From Saccharothrix australiensis (lineage in GTDB: Bacteria; Actinomycetota; Actinomycetes; Mycobacteriales; Pseudonocardiaceae): a stretch of DNA of 64,000 nt. This document shows positions 47,998 through 55,517 of the stretch, piece after piece (the first letter of the stretch is position 1; every line of letters begins with the position of its first letter). The position numbers were made by a program, and so were the translations under genes. Where the stretch lies: contig NZ_RBXO01000001.1 of assembly GCF_003634935.1 (NCBI RefSeq), positions 7,031,501-7,095,500 of the forward strand, read 5' to 3'. A model generated the notes under the pieces. It was not told the DNA's origin. It was given only the letters and a program-made list of their open reading frames with translations, and searched no databases.

Positions 47998-48782
47998 TCC
48001 TCGACCGGTTCCGCCTGGACGGGAAGGTCGCGGTGGTGACCGGTGCCGGCCGGGGCATCGGCGCGGCGAACGCCGTCGCGCTGGCCGAGGCCGGTGCGGA
48101 CGTCGTGCTCGCGGCGCGCACGGAGTCCCAGCTGGAGGCCGTGGCCGAGCGGGTGCGCGACCTCGGGCGGCGGGCGCACGTCGTGGCCGGCGACCTGTCC
48201 GACCCGGCCGCGACCGCGGCGCTGGCCACCCGCGCCGCGGCCGAGTTCGGCCGGATCGACGTGGTGGTCAACAACATCGGCGGCGGGCTGCCGAGGCCGA
48301 TGGCGCGGTGCTCGACGGAGTTCGTCGAGAAGGCGTTCCGCTTCAACGTCTCCACGACCCACGCCCTGACCCGCGCCGCGGCCGAGGTGATGCTGCGCGG
48401 CGACGGCGGCGCGGTCGTCACCGTCTCGTCGGTGGTGGGCAGGGTGGCCGGCCGGGGTTTCCTCGCGTACGGGACGGCCAAGGCGGCGCTGGCGCACTAC
48501 ACCCGACTGGCGGCGGCAGACCTGTCGCCGCGGGTGCGGGTCAACGCGGTCGCTCCGGGGACCATCCAGACGTCGGCGCTGGCGGCGGTGATCGAGGACG
48601 ACGCGATGCGCGCACGGGTCGAGCGCTCGACGCCGCTGCGCCGGATCGGCACGCCGGAGGACGTCGCGGCGGCGGTCCTGTTCCTGGCGACGGACGCCGG
48701 CGCGTACCTGACCGGGAAGGTCGTCGAAGTCGACGGCGGACTGCAAAGCCTGAACGTGGACCTCAACCTGCCAGACCCGTGA
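47994..48782 (+). CDS. Short-chain dehydrogenase/reductase
   Basis: This 262-residue classical SDR has [19 protein letters not shown] as cofactor loop, NNIGGG, and the Ser / YGTAK catalytic set ([15 protein letters not shown]). The C-terminal DGG is present. Glycine loop and Arg after strand two (AARTESQ) suggest NADP. It is coupled to valine dehydrogenase by a 4-base overlap with AGGAGG upstream. It may act as a 3-oxoacyl-CoA reductase for the nearby PHA synthase, but the substrate is not determined. It ends directly at a junction with a broken helicase/PLD gene. Confidence 0.9.
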   Translation: MILDRFRLDGKVAVVTGAGRGIGAANAVALAEAGADVVLAARTESQLEAVAERVRDLGRRAHVVAGDLSDPAATAALATRAAAEFGRIDVVVNNIGGGLPRPMARCSTEFVEKAFRFNVSTTHALTRAAAEVMLRGDGGAVVTVSSVVGRVAGRGFLAYGTAKAALAHYTRLAAADLSPRVRVNAVAPGTIQTSALAAVIEDDAMRARVERSTPLRRIGTPEDVAAAVLFLATDAGAYLTGKVVEVDGGLQSLNVDLNLPDP

Positions 48783-49637
48783 CCGACCACGCTGAGCCGG
48801 GCACAGGACCACCTCGTGGTCGTGGCCGACGTCGAGTTCATGCTCCAGCACGCTTAGCCCGGCAGCGAGGTCGCCAGGATGCCGGCCCACCTCCAGCGCC
48901 ACGCGCACAGGCTGTCGGTGGACGACCTGATCCCCGTACGAGGGGCCGGAGAGCTCGCCGGCCTCTCCGACGAAGAGCGCGCACGGCCCGCGTTCTTCCC
49001 GGCGGATGAGGTCACGAAGGCGGTGGAGTGGGACATCGCTCACGCCCGCCGCAGCATCGACCTCTACTGCGCCTACGTGGACCCTGTCCCGGTGCGCAGG
49101 TGGTTGCGCCACCTCAAGCCGAGGATCGCCGACAACGTGAAGGTCACCGTGCACACCCGCCCTCAGGTCGAGGACTCCGCAGCGAAGCTGGTGGAGGAAC
49201 TCCGTGCGGCCGGGTGCGAGGTGGTGGAGCGCGAGCGCATGCACGAGAAGGTGGTGATCATCGACGACACGGTGTTGTGGCACGGTTCGCTGAACCTGTT
49301 GGCCGTCGCCGGTCCAACGGACCTGATGATGCGGCTGACCGACCCTAACGCGTGCGATCGCGTCCGCCACATCGTGAACACTGCGGTGGGACGTGCCTGC
49401 CGACATCCCGCCCGACGTCATCCGTCGCTGGCTTCCCCTCGAAGCGTGATGGCACGGCGAGGCGCTGTCGGAATGTCACCGGCGGCTCGCCCGCCCGCGA
49501 CCGGGTCTCCTGGCGGAGCACTGGCCGATGCGCCCGTCAGGCCGTCCAGATCTGCCGTGCCGCAGCCAGTGCGGCGGCCTGGTACGGCGGCACGAGCCGG
49601 CCTTCGACCACGACCTCCAGCCCGCACTTCTCCTTGA
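48783..49637 (+). pseudogene. C-terminal remnant of helicase with phospholipase-D-like domain, 5'-truncated and with an in-frame stop
   Basis: From 48792 one frame reads LSRAQDHLVVVADVEFMLQHA, the last motif (VI) region of superfamily 1 helicases, then a TAG at 48855-48857, then continues from ATG 48879 with a PLD-like domain. The PLD motif HEKVVIIDD, then LWHGSLNLL, is intact near residue 125. The helicase body is missing: the frame begins right after the stop codon of the SDR gene, so a deletion or insertion joined them here. A 252-residue protein from 48879 could still be made. The last 100 bases overlap the opposing immunity gene. Confidence 0.75.
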
Positions 49638-50139
49638 GCACCACCCACAGCCGCGAAACCAGCCCCGAGTACGCCTTCAACTCGTCCGTGCCTTCGGCGA
49701 CCTGGAGCACGTACACCCAGGTCGACCCGTCGGGCGCGCCTTCGACCGGCTCCCTCCACGCACGGCGCAACCGCCGTCCCCCGTGGTAACGCGCATCCGT
49801 CGACAGCAGGATGTCGGCCTTGCTCGGGTCCTGCGCGCCGGCAGGGCCGGTCGAGCTGAAGCGGTAGCGCGGCGGCGGCACCTGGTCGACGACCGGCACG
49901 TCGGCCAGGTCGGGGTTGTCCGGGTCGTCGAGGAACGAGCGGAGCAGGTCGCGTTCCTCACCGGTGATGCCAACGCCCTCGTAAGCCAGGTTGAGCAAGA
50001 GCGTCGACTCGGCCAACTCCCACTCACCCGCTGCGAAGTGCTCCCGCACGGTGCCCAGGGTGTCGTCGGACAGCCGACCAGCGAGTCGCGCACACACGTC
50101 CGTGACCGCCGCGTAGAGCTTCACATCCATGGCGCTCAC
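49537..50139 (-). CDS. Candidate immunity protein for the EndoU toxin
   Basis: This protein of about 200 residues is cytosolic (no signal peptide or membrane helix) with an acidic, helical N-terminus (LSDDTLGTVREHFAAGEWELAESTLLLNLAYEGV) and a mixed C-terminal half. No family is firmly recognised. Its role is inferred from position: GTG 50139 overlaps the toxin stop by four bases, the usual toxin-immunity coupling. ATG 50130 is an alternative start with GAAG upstream. Confidence 0.65.
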   Translation of the reverse strand: MSAMDVKLYAAVTDVCARLAGRLSDDTLGTVREHFAAGEWELAESTLLLNLAYEGVGITGEERDLLRSFLDDPDNPDLADVPVVDQVPPPRYRFSSTGPAGAQDPSKADILLSTDARYHGGRRLRRAWREPVEGAPDGSTWVYVLQVAEGTDELKAYSGLVSRLWVVLKEKCGLEVVVEGRLVPPYQAAALAAARQIWTA

Positions 50140-50882
50140 TTCTTCTCGTAGTCGCCGAGCACGGTCGTGGTGACGTTACCCTGCGCGTCCTGGACGACCC
50201 TGATGATCTTGCCACCCTTCGGGCCCTCCCACGTCCAACTGCCGTCGCCACCCGCAGCCGGGTTGCTGTAGCGCGGCGGGTTGCCCATCGGGATGCCCGA
50301 CGGAGCGGGATGCGGTGCCGCCGGGTTGGTGATCACGCCCGGGTCGGCGCTGTTGGGCGGGTAGGCGGTGCGGATCTCGCCGTTGGCGAGCACGGTCGTC
50401 TTGACCTCGACGCCGTCGACCGTGCCTTTGTAGTCGTAGGCCCACGCGGGTCTGCCCTCGGCGTCCTTGGTCAAGTACGGCCCCTTCGCGGGCGGACCCT
50501 GCTGCGTGACCTGGTACGCCGAGTCGAGGATCTTCGCCTCGTCCCAGTCCATGGGGAACTCGGTCTTCTTCGAGAAGCCGGTACCCGCGAGGTGGCCGCC
50601 CTGCCTGCCACCGTCGCCGTGGACGATGTGCTCGCGCGACGCGTCGCTGTGCCGGATGGCGTTCGCCGTCGGAGGCTGGATCGGCTTGGTCGGCGGTGCC
50701 GGTTTGCCCGTGCCGCCGGGTTTGGTGGACTGCCCGCCGGACCCTCCGCCGGGTTTGCCCTGCTGCGCGGCCTGAGCGGTGGCCGCCTGGGCGCTGGAGA
50801 TCCCGTTGCCCGCGTTGATGTTGCCGTGCGCCTGCGAGGGCTTGCCCGGAGTGCTCCCACCGGGGTTCTTGGGTTTCGCCAC
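50136..50882 (-). CDS. EndoU-family nuclease toxin (type VII-linked polymorphic toxin)
   Basis: This 248-residue protein has a Gly/Pro/Lys-rich, disordered N-terminus (1-75), then a bacterial EndoU nuclease domain (about 78-178). The two histidines are H85 (or H88) in REHIVHGD and H97 in GGRQGGHLAG, followed by EFPMDWDEAKI, Lys161 (VEVKTTV) and the signature T172-x-Y174 in EIRTAYP. EndoU domains cleave RNA, often tRNA, in contact-dependent and type VII toxins. A further 70-residue tail follows, with a compact GSWTWEGPKGGKIIRVV segment. GTG 50882 starts seven bases after the WXG-like gene. Confidence 0.82.
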   Translation of the reverse strand: MAKPKNPGGSTPGKPSQAHGNINAGNGISSAQAATAQAAQQGKPGGGSGGQSTKPGGTGKPAPPTKPIQPPTANAIRHSDASREHIVHGDGGRQGGHLAGTGFSKKTEFPMDWDEAKILDSAYQVTQQGPPAKGPYLTKDAEGRPAWAYDYKGTVDGVEVKTTVLANGEIRTAYPPNSADPGVITNPAAPHPAPSGIPMGNPPRYSNPAAGGDGSWTWEGPKGGKIIRVVQDAQGNVTTTVLGDYEKK

Positions 50883-50889
50883 GGCGACT

Positions 50890-51591
50890 TCAGCCGTTCA
50901 GGAGCTTCGTGAGGTTGGTCAGGCTGCTGATCAGGGCCGTGGTGTAGACCAGGATGCGCCCCGCCCACTTGACCACGGCCGCGGCGATCTGGGTGGCGAT
51001 CACCGGGATCGTCACCACGAAGATCGCCTCGACCGCCCACACGATCACCCTCGCGACCAGGTCGGCGATCAGGTCGCGGACGATCTCCCGGGTCAGCTCC
51101 ACCAGGCCGCCCGCGCCCTCGGTGGCCGCAGCCAAGGCCGCCGAGACAGCGGCCAGACCGCCGAGGGCATCGATGTTGTTGGCCATCAGCCCGCGGTACG
51201 CGTCGGCGGCCTCTCCGCGCCAGTCGGGCAGGTCCTCGGCGAGGTGCGAACCGAGGTCGGTGGCCATCGACCGCAGCTCTGCGGCCATGTTGTTCCAGGT
51301 CTCGGCATGCGAGCGGACCACGTCGGGTTTGCCGGTCAGCTCGTCGAGCACTTCCCGCAACGGCTCGAAGTACTCCATGGCCCAGCCCAGGCCGTTCGCC
51401 AGCAGGGCGCTGATCGGATCCATCACGGTGGCCGCGACCTCGACCCCGAGAGCGGCGCCGGCCAGGACGTCGTCGACCCAGCCCTCGCTCTTGATCGCGT
51501 CCACCAGCCCTTCGATGCTGTCCGCCAGCCCCGAGCCGGTCCACACCTCCCGAGACGACCGCACCGGTGCGACCGGGGACTCGCCCGTCAC
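50890..51591 (-). CDS. Long WXG100-like type VII secretion partner with C-terminal membrane-like helices
   Basis: This 233-residue protein has a helical WXG100-like segment (about 70-160), with the turn motif W124-R-G126 in LPDWRGEAADAYRGL, followed by a strongly hydrophobic region (about 168-225: IVRDLIADLVARVIVWAVEAIFVVTIPVIATQIAAAVV). In actinobacterial type VII polymorphic toxin loci such proteins pair with or precede the toxin and guide export. GTG 51591 overlaps the upstream stop by four bases. Its C-terminus could be a pore or docking segment. Confidence 0.75.
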   Translation of the reverse strand: MTGESPVAPVRSSREVWTGSGLADSIEGLVDAIKSEGWVDDVLAGAALGVEVAATVMDPISALLANGLGWAMEYFEPLREVLDELTGKPDVVRSHAETWNNMAAELRSMATDLGSHLAEDLPDWRGEAADAYRGLMANNIDALGGLAAVSAALAAATEGAGGLVELTREIVRDLIADLVARVIVWAVEAIFVVTIPVIATQIAAAVVKWAGRILVYTTALISSLTNLTKLLNG

Positions 51592-51908
51592 CTCATCCCC
51601 CTGTCGTCCACCGACCTCATCAGCTGCGCGTTCGCTTCGTCGATCGCCTCGTACTCGTCCGCGCTGGCGCGCAGTGCCTCACCGACGAGTGACAGGTTCT
51701 CCTCCACGGAGGCGATCAGCTCGTCCTGCTTCACGTGGCGTTCCTCCAGCACACTGGAGATCCAGCCGCACAGCAGCCCGTATGCCTGGTCGTCCTGCGC
51801 GATGTGCGCACTGGCGGCCCTCACCGCGGCGAACCGCGCCTCGATCGCCGCCACGTTGGTCGCGTGAGCGCGCAACTGCTCGGCGTTGACGTCGTACCCG
51901 TCGCCCAA
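51588..51908 (-). CDS. EspC-like (DUF2580) type VII secretion substrate/partner
   Basis: This 106-residue, all-helical, acidic protein resembles EspC/ESX-associated small proteins: an N-terminal VNAEQLRAHATNVAAIEARFAAV helix, a turn with LLCGWISSVL, and a second helix ending in SADEYEAIDEANAQ. Y86-x-x-x-D90 matches the general type VII export signal YxxxD/E placed after the second helix. The start is TTG 51908; no ATG or GTG fits. It is coupled to the WXG-like gene by a GTGA overlap. Confidence 0.72.
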   Translation of the reverse strand: MGDGYDVNAEQLRAHATNVAAIEARFAAVRAASAHIAQDDQAYGLLCGWISSVLEERHVKQDELIASVEENLSLVGEALRASADEYEAIDEANAQLMRSVDDRGMR

Positions 51909-51911
51909 TGC

Positions 51912-52364
51912 TCACTCATCCCTGAGGTAGGAACGCCCGTCGAAGCCCTCGTCGTCGTCCACGGGCGCGGTGCGACGTTCGGGAGCGGGTCCACCACGCA
52001 GGTGCCGCCCGACGTTGTCCGCGATCGCCCGTCCAGCAGGCGACTCGGTCCCAACCGTCTCCGCGATGATCTCCTGCGACCGGTCGGCCACCTTGGTCTT
52101 GGCCTCGCGGATGGTGGCCATGATCGTCCGGGAGACGAGGTCGGGAGCCGTTCGCTGCATCCGCTCGGTCAACCGCAGGTCGACCAGTGAGCCCGTCGAG
52201 TCGACGGTGACCTCGACCAGCCCGTTCGGATCGCCGACGGTGACCCGAATCGCCTGCAGCCGTTCGCTCATGGCCTTGGTGTCCGAGGCCAACTTGTCGA
52301 TCCGGCCCTTCCACGTGGCGAGGCGCTCGCGTGCACCGTCTGGATCGAGGATGTTCCCGTCCAC
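51912..52364 (-). CDS. YbaB/EbfC-family protein of the type VII toxin locus
   Basis: This 150-residue protein has the YbaB layout: an N-terminal coiled helix (ARERLATWKGRIDKLASDTKAMSERLQAIRVTV), a beta segment (GLVEVTVDSTGSLVDLRL), and a C-terminal helix (DLVSRTIMATIREAKTKVADRSQEIIAETV) followed by a disordered acidic tail. Such YbaB-like genes commonly head type VII toxin operons in Pseudonocardiaceae. GTG 52364 sits very close to AAGGAGG. A possible -10 (TACACT, minus strand 52403-52398) lies upstream. It is the first gene of the five-gene run down to 49537. Confidence 0.75.
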   Translation of the reverse strand: MDGNILDPDGARERLATWKGRIDKLASDTKAMSERLQAIRVTVGDPNGLVEVTVDSTGSLVDLRLTERMQRTAPDLVSRTIMATIREAKTKVADRSQEIIAETVGTESPAGRAIADNVGRHLRGGPAPERRTAPVDDDEGFDGRSYLRDE

Positions 52365-52849
52365 ATTCCTCCTTCTCACCACGGCACCCTGCTCGGGAGT
52401 GTAGTGAGCGTGCCGCCTGTGCACGGCCGAACCCACAAGCCCGTCGGTCGGAGCCCGGCACGCTGCGACCTGCGTTGCTCCTGTGCAGTACGAACCCGAG
52501 GACGCGCGACACTTCCGGGTTGCTTGGAGCGGGTGGCGCTTGCCGAGCACGGGCGGCGTGGCGCTGCGCGCAGACGCGCGCCCAAGAGTGGCCCGGCCAC
52601 ACACCTGGGTTCTGGACAATGTTGTGGGCGTCAGGCGACAGACACCCGTGAACGGCCTGGCGGAGGTCCGACGGTGAGCCGGATCACCACGGGCAGGTCC
52701 TGTCCCGCCTCTTGACCAAGCTCGATGGAATCCCCTCGGCACACCATCGGAACAGACACTCGAAAACGGCCGGTTCCGGTCGGACGCAGCCGAACAAGCA
52801 AAAACCCGCCGAGCTGCATTCGTGCTGCTCAGCGGGCCTATGTCAACTG
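52365..52849. other. Intergenic region between the toxin operon and tRNA-Arg
   Basis: No gene is supported. It should contain the toxin operon promoter. Frames here are short and lack domains. No direct repeat of the tRNA 3' end was recognised that would mark an attachment site. Confidence 0.4.
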
Positions 52850-52921
52850 TGCCCCCGGCAGGATTCGAACCTGCGCACCCGCCTCCGGAGGGCGGTGCTC
52901 TATCCCCTGAGCTACGGGGGC
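52850..52921 (-). tRNA. tRNA-Arg (anticodon CCG)
   Basis: The minus strand folds as a full cloverleaf: a 7-base acceptor stem (52915-52921 with 52851-52857), a D arm with GCTC/GAGC, a 5-base anticodon stem CCGCC/GGCGG around loop CTCCGGA (anticodon CCG, reads CGG), and a T arm GCAGG/CCTGC with TTCGAAT. Discriminator A is at 52850; CCA is not encoded. CGG is a common Arg codon in this genome. Confidence 0.95.
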
Positions 52922-52925
52922 CGTA

Positions 52926-53183
52926 GCTACGGGAGGTAGCTTAGCAGGGGTGTTCGGCCCCGTTCGCACCCCCCGCCCCGAAGGCCGCAGGCCGGTCGGT
53001 CGAGCCGCACCCCACCGCTGCTGACCTGCGCATTCCCCTCCACCGCGAAACCGGCCCGACGCCGGGATTCCGGACCTCGGTAGGTAGCGACCGGACGCGT
53101 CGGGCGGTACAACGCGGAGGGTGGGTGGCGAGGCGCGGGGTTCGCCTGTTGATACGCGGAGCGGGGCGCGTCCGGACGGCCGG
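52926..53183. other. Intergenic, no gene seen
   Basis: The stretch upstream of tRNA-Arg and of the CDF transporter promoter holds no supported gene. It should carry the tRNA promoter. Confidence 0.4.
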
Positions 53184-53212
53184 TTGCACTCATGCGCATG
53201 TGACTATATGTT
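53184..53212 (+). promoter_or_regulatory. CDF transporter promoter with palindrome in the spacer
   Basis: TTGCAC (53184-53189) and TATGTT (53207-53212) are 17 bases apart. The -10 ends six bases before the ATG, so the mRNA should be leaderless. The perfect palindrome catgcgcatg (53191-53200) fills the spacer, a typical place for a metal-responsive regulator. Confidence 0.6.
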
Positions 53213-53218
53213 CGCCAC

Positions 53219-54127
53219 ATGGGTCACGGTCACGGCCACGGGGTTTCGTCGGGGAGCGCCAAGCACCTCGGTCGGTTGTGGGTCGCGTTCGGCATCGGCG
53301 CGGCCTTCATGCTGGTCGAGTTCACGGTCGGCATCGCGACGCAGTCGCTCGCCCTCATCTCCGACGCCGCCCACATGCTCACCGACGTCCTGGGCGTCGG
53401 CATGGCCCTCGCGGCGATCCTGCTGGCCCGCCGCACCTCCTTCAAGGGCAGCCGCACCTTCGGCCTCTACCGCGCCGAGGTGCTGGCCGCCCTGGCGAAC
53501 GCCGTCCTCCTGTTCGGCGTCGCGGGCTACGTGGTGTTCGAGGCGGTCGGCCGGTTCGACGACCCGCCCGAGGTGCCCGGCCTCCCCGTCGTGCTCGCCG
53601 CCGCGGCGGGCCTGGTCGCGAACGTCGTCTCGTTCCTCATGCTCCGCGAGGGCGCGAAGGACAGCATCAACGTCCGCGGCGCGTACCTGGAGGTGCTGGC
53701 CGACCTCATCGGCTCGGTGGGCGTCCTGGTCAGCGGCGCGGTGACGCTGCTGTTCGGCTGGCGGTACGCCGACCCGGTCATGGGCGTGGCGATCGGCCTG
53801 TTCGTGCTGCCGCGCACGTGGAAGCTCGCGGCCGGCGCCCTGCGCATCCTGTTCCAGCACGCGCCGGAACGGCTCGACGTCGACGCGATGCAGGCCGACC
53901 TGGCCGAGCTGCCCGGCGTGGCCGAGGCGCACGACCTGCACGTCTGGACGCTGACCTCGGGCATGGAGGTCGCCTCCGCCCACCTCACGACCTGCCCGGA
54001 CGCCGACCCCGCCCGCGTGCTGGCCGCCGCGCAGGCGCTCCTCGCCGACCGGTACCACATCGAGCACGCCACGCTTCAGGTCGAACCGGGCGACTCCGCC
54101 AAGCGCTGCCGCGAGATGTCCTGGTGA
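53219..54127 (+). CDS. Cation diffusion facilitator (CzcD-like heavy metal exporter)
   Basis: This 302-residue membrane protein with six helices exports divalent metal (probably Zn) in exchange for protons. A His-rich N-terminus (MGHGHGHG) precedes helix 1. The helix 2 site is SDAAHMLTD (HxxxD). The helix 5 site reads YLEVLADLIGS, with Glu where Zn-type CDFs usually have His. The cytoplasmic domain has EAHDLHVWTLTSG. It starts at ATG 53219 under a leaderless promoter. Its 3' end overlaps the opposing AraC gene by 52 bases. Confidence 0.93.
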   Translation: MGHGHGHGVSSGSAKHLGRLWVAFGIGAAFMLVEFTVGIATQSLALISDAAHMLTDVLGVGMALAAILLARRTSFKGSRTFGLYRAEVLAALANAVLLFGVAGYVVFEAVGRFDDPPEVPGLPVVLAAAAGLVANVVSFLMLREGAKDSINVRGAYLEVLADLIGSVGVLVSGAVTLLFGWRYADPVMGVAIGLFVLPRTWKLAAGALRILFQHAPERLDVDAMQADLAELPGVAEAHDLHVWTLTSGMEVASAHLTTCPDADPARVLAAAQALLADRYHIEHATLQVEPGDSAKRCREMSW

Positions 54128-54849
54128 TACCGCGCGGCGTGGTCGGTGGGCGTCTCGCCGAACATCGCCGTGAAGTCGCGGACGAAGTGCGCCTGGTCGG
54201 CGTAGCCCAGCCCGGCCGCGAGCGCCGCCCAGTCGACCTTCCCGCCGGCCGCCATCCGCTCGGTGACCTCGCGCAGCCGGTACCGCCGGATGACCCACTT
54301 CGGCCCGACGCCGACGTGCTCGGCGAACAGCCGCTGCAACTGCCGCGGGCCGCACCCCGCCCGCTCCGCCAGCGCCGACACCCTGGTGATCCCCGGCCGC
54401 GCCCCGATCTCCTCCACGAGCCGGTCCGCCAGCTCGGCCGCGGGGTCCGGCTCCGGTAGGCAGGTGCGCAGCATCGCCTCCACCGCGGGCACCCCCACCG
54501 GACCCTCCAACCCGGGGAACGTCGACGGCACGGTCCGGTCCGTGATCGACCGGACCGGCGCGCCCAGGAAACCCCGGAACCGCCCCGGCCGGAACGCCAC
54601 GCCGAACACGTGGCCCTCCCCGTCCAGCTCCTGGAACACGTGCCGGCTGGACACCCCGCTGACCGTCGCCCGCCCTCCCCGGAACACCAGGTGCACGTTG
54701 GGGTACGGCACGATCAGCTGCCGGTAGGGCCGGTCGTAGGACCAGTGCACCACCCAGTACCGCGCGACGTAGGGCGCGAGGTCCGCCGACGGCAGGGGGA
54801 ACTCGTGCCGCTGGTGCGCCCTCCAGTCCAACTCCCGCTCGTCCCGCAC
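54076..54849 (-). CDS. AraC-family transcriptional regulator
   Basis: This 257-residue protein has an N-terminal sensor-like domain (HEFPLPSADLAPYVARYWVVHW, the DUF6597 type) and a C-terminal double helix-turn-helix: ISRVSALAERAGCGPRQLQRLFAEHVGVGPKWVIRRYRL-like first part and DWAALAAGLGYADQAHFVRDFTAMFGETP second part. GTG 54849 is chosen because upstream codons are not protein-like. It is divergent from a TIGR03086 gene 64 bases away, which is its likely target, and convergent with the CDF gene. Confidence 0.85.
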   Translation of the reverse strand: MRDERELDWRAHQRHEFPLPSADLAPYVARYWVVHWSYDRPYRQLIVPYPNVHLVFRGGRATVSGVSSRHVFQELDGEGHVFGVAFRPGRFRGFLGAPVRSITDRTVPSTFPGLEGPVGVPAVEAMLRTCLPEPDPAAELADRLVEEIGARPGITRVSALAERAGCGPRQLQRLFAEHVGVGPKWVIRRYRLREVTERMAAGGKVDWAALAAGLGYADQAHFVRDFTAMFGETPTDHAARYHQDISRQRLAESPGST

Positions 54850-54900
54850 GCGCGCCAGCGTATGTCGCGTTTGTTCAATACACCCCGCCCACCCCGCTCG

Positions 54901-54906
54901 TACCGT
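54901..54906 (+). promoter_or_regulatory. -10 element of leaderless TIGR03086 gene
   Basis: TACCGT ends exactly six bases before ATG 54913, and no ribosome site is present. Confidence 0.45.
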
Positions 54907-54912
54907 GCGGCC

Positions 54913-55473
54913 ATGACCACCGAACGACTGGCGGAGCGGGCCGTCGCACCCGTCCTGGAGATCATCGACGAGATCAAGCCCGAGCAGCTCGGCGCGCCCA
55001 CCCCGTGCGCGGAGTTCGACGTGCGCCGCCTGATCCGCCACCTGCTGTTCTGGGGACCCGCCCTGGAGGCCGCCGCGCGCAAGGGGACCGTCACGCCCAC
55101 CGGCACGGAGGACGAGGTCGACCTGGACGCCTGGCAGTCCCGGCTGGCCGCGCGACTGCGGGCCACCGCTTCCGCCTGGAGCGCACCCGAGGCGTGGACC
55201 GGCACGACGACCCTCGGCTCACCGCACGAGATGCCCGCCGAGGTGATCGGCGGCATGGTGGTGGCCGAGCTGCTGGTGCACGGCTGGGACCTCGCCACCG
55301 GTGTCGGGCGGCGGCTCGACTGGGACCGGGAGGTCCTCGAATTCGTGCACCGCGACCTGCTGGGCAGCGCCGCGACGGGCCGGGAGATGGGGGTGTTCGG
55401 CCCCGAGGTGCCGGTCGCGGACGACGCGCCGCTGCTCGACCGCGTGCTCGGCCTGACCGGACGGAAAGCCTGA
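54913..55473 (+). CDS. TIGR03086 family metal-binding (DinB/maleylpyruvate isomerase-like) protein
   Basis: This 186-residue four-helix-bundle protein has the family pattern: TPCAEFDVRRLIRHLLFWG with the first His ligand, and GGMVVAELLVHGWDLATGVGR with the second. Such proteins resemble mycothiol-dependent enzymes of the DinB fold. Substrate is unknown. The gene starts without a ribosome site, six bases after TACCGT. Confidence 0.85.
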   Translation: MTTERLAERAVAPVLEIIDEIKPEQLGAPTPCAEFDVRRLIRHLLFWGPALEAAARKGTVTPTGTEDEVDLDAWQSRLAARLRATASAWSAPEAWTGTTTLGSPHEMPAEVIGGMVVAELLVHGWDLATGVGRRLDWDREVLEFVHRDLLGSAATGREMGVFGPEVPVADDAPLLDRVLGLTGRKA

Positions 55474-55481
55474 CCCCTCGC

Positions 55482-55517
55482 ACCGCGTCGTGCCGGGTCG
55501 CCCCGTCACGACGCGGT
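55482..55517. terminator. Bidirectional terminator between convergent genes
   Basis: Perfect 11-base arms (55482-55492/55507-55517) with a 14-base loop. The right arm abuts the GH92 stop codon. Confidence 0.7.

Noticed and set aside
52850-52921. tRNA-Arg as integration site of a genomic island
   Set aside because: No integrase gene and no repeated tRNA 3' end were found in the window.
52725-52939. Short plus-strand frames ending in a DSNLRTRLRR-type peptide
   Set aside because: This is the antisense of tRNA-Arg, a well-known false gene call.
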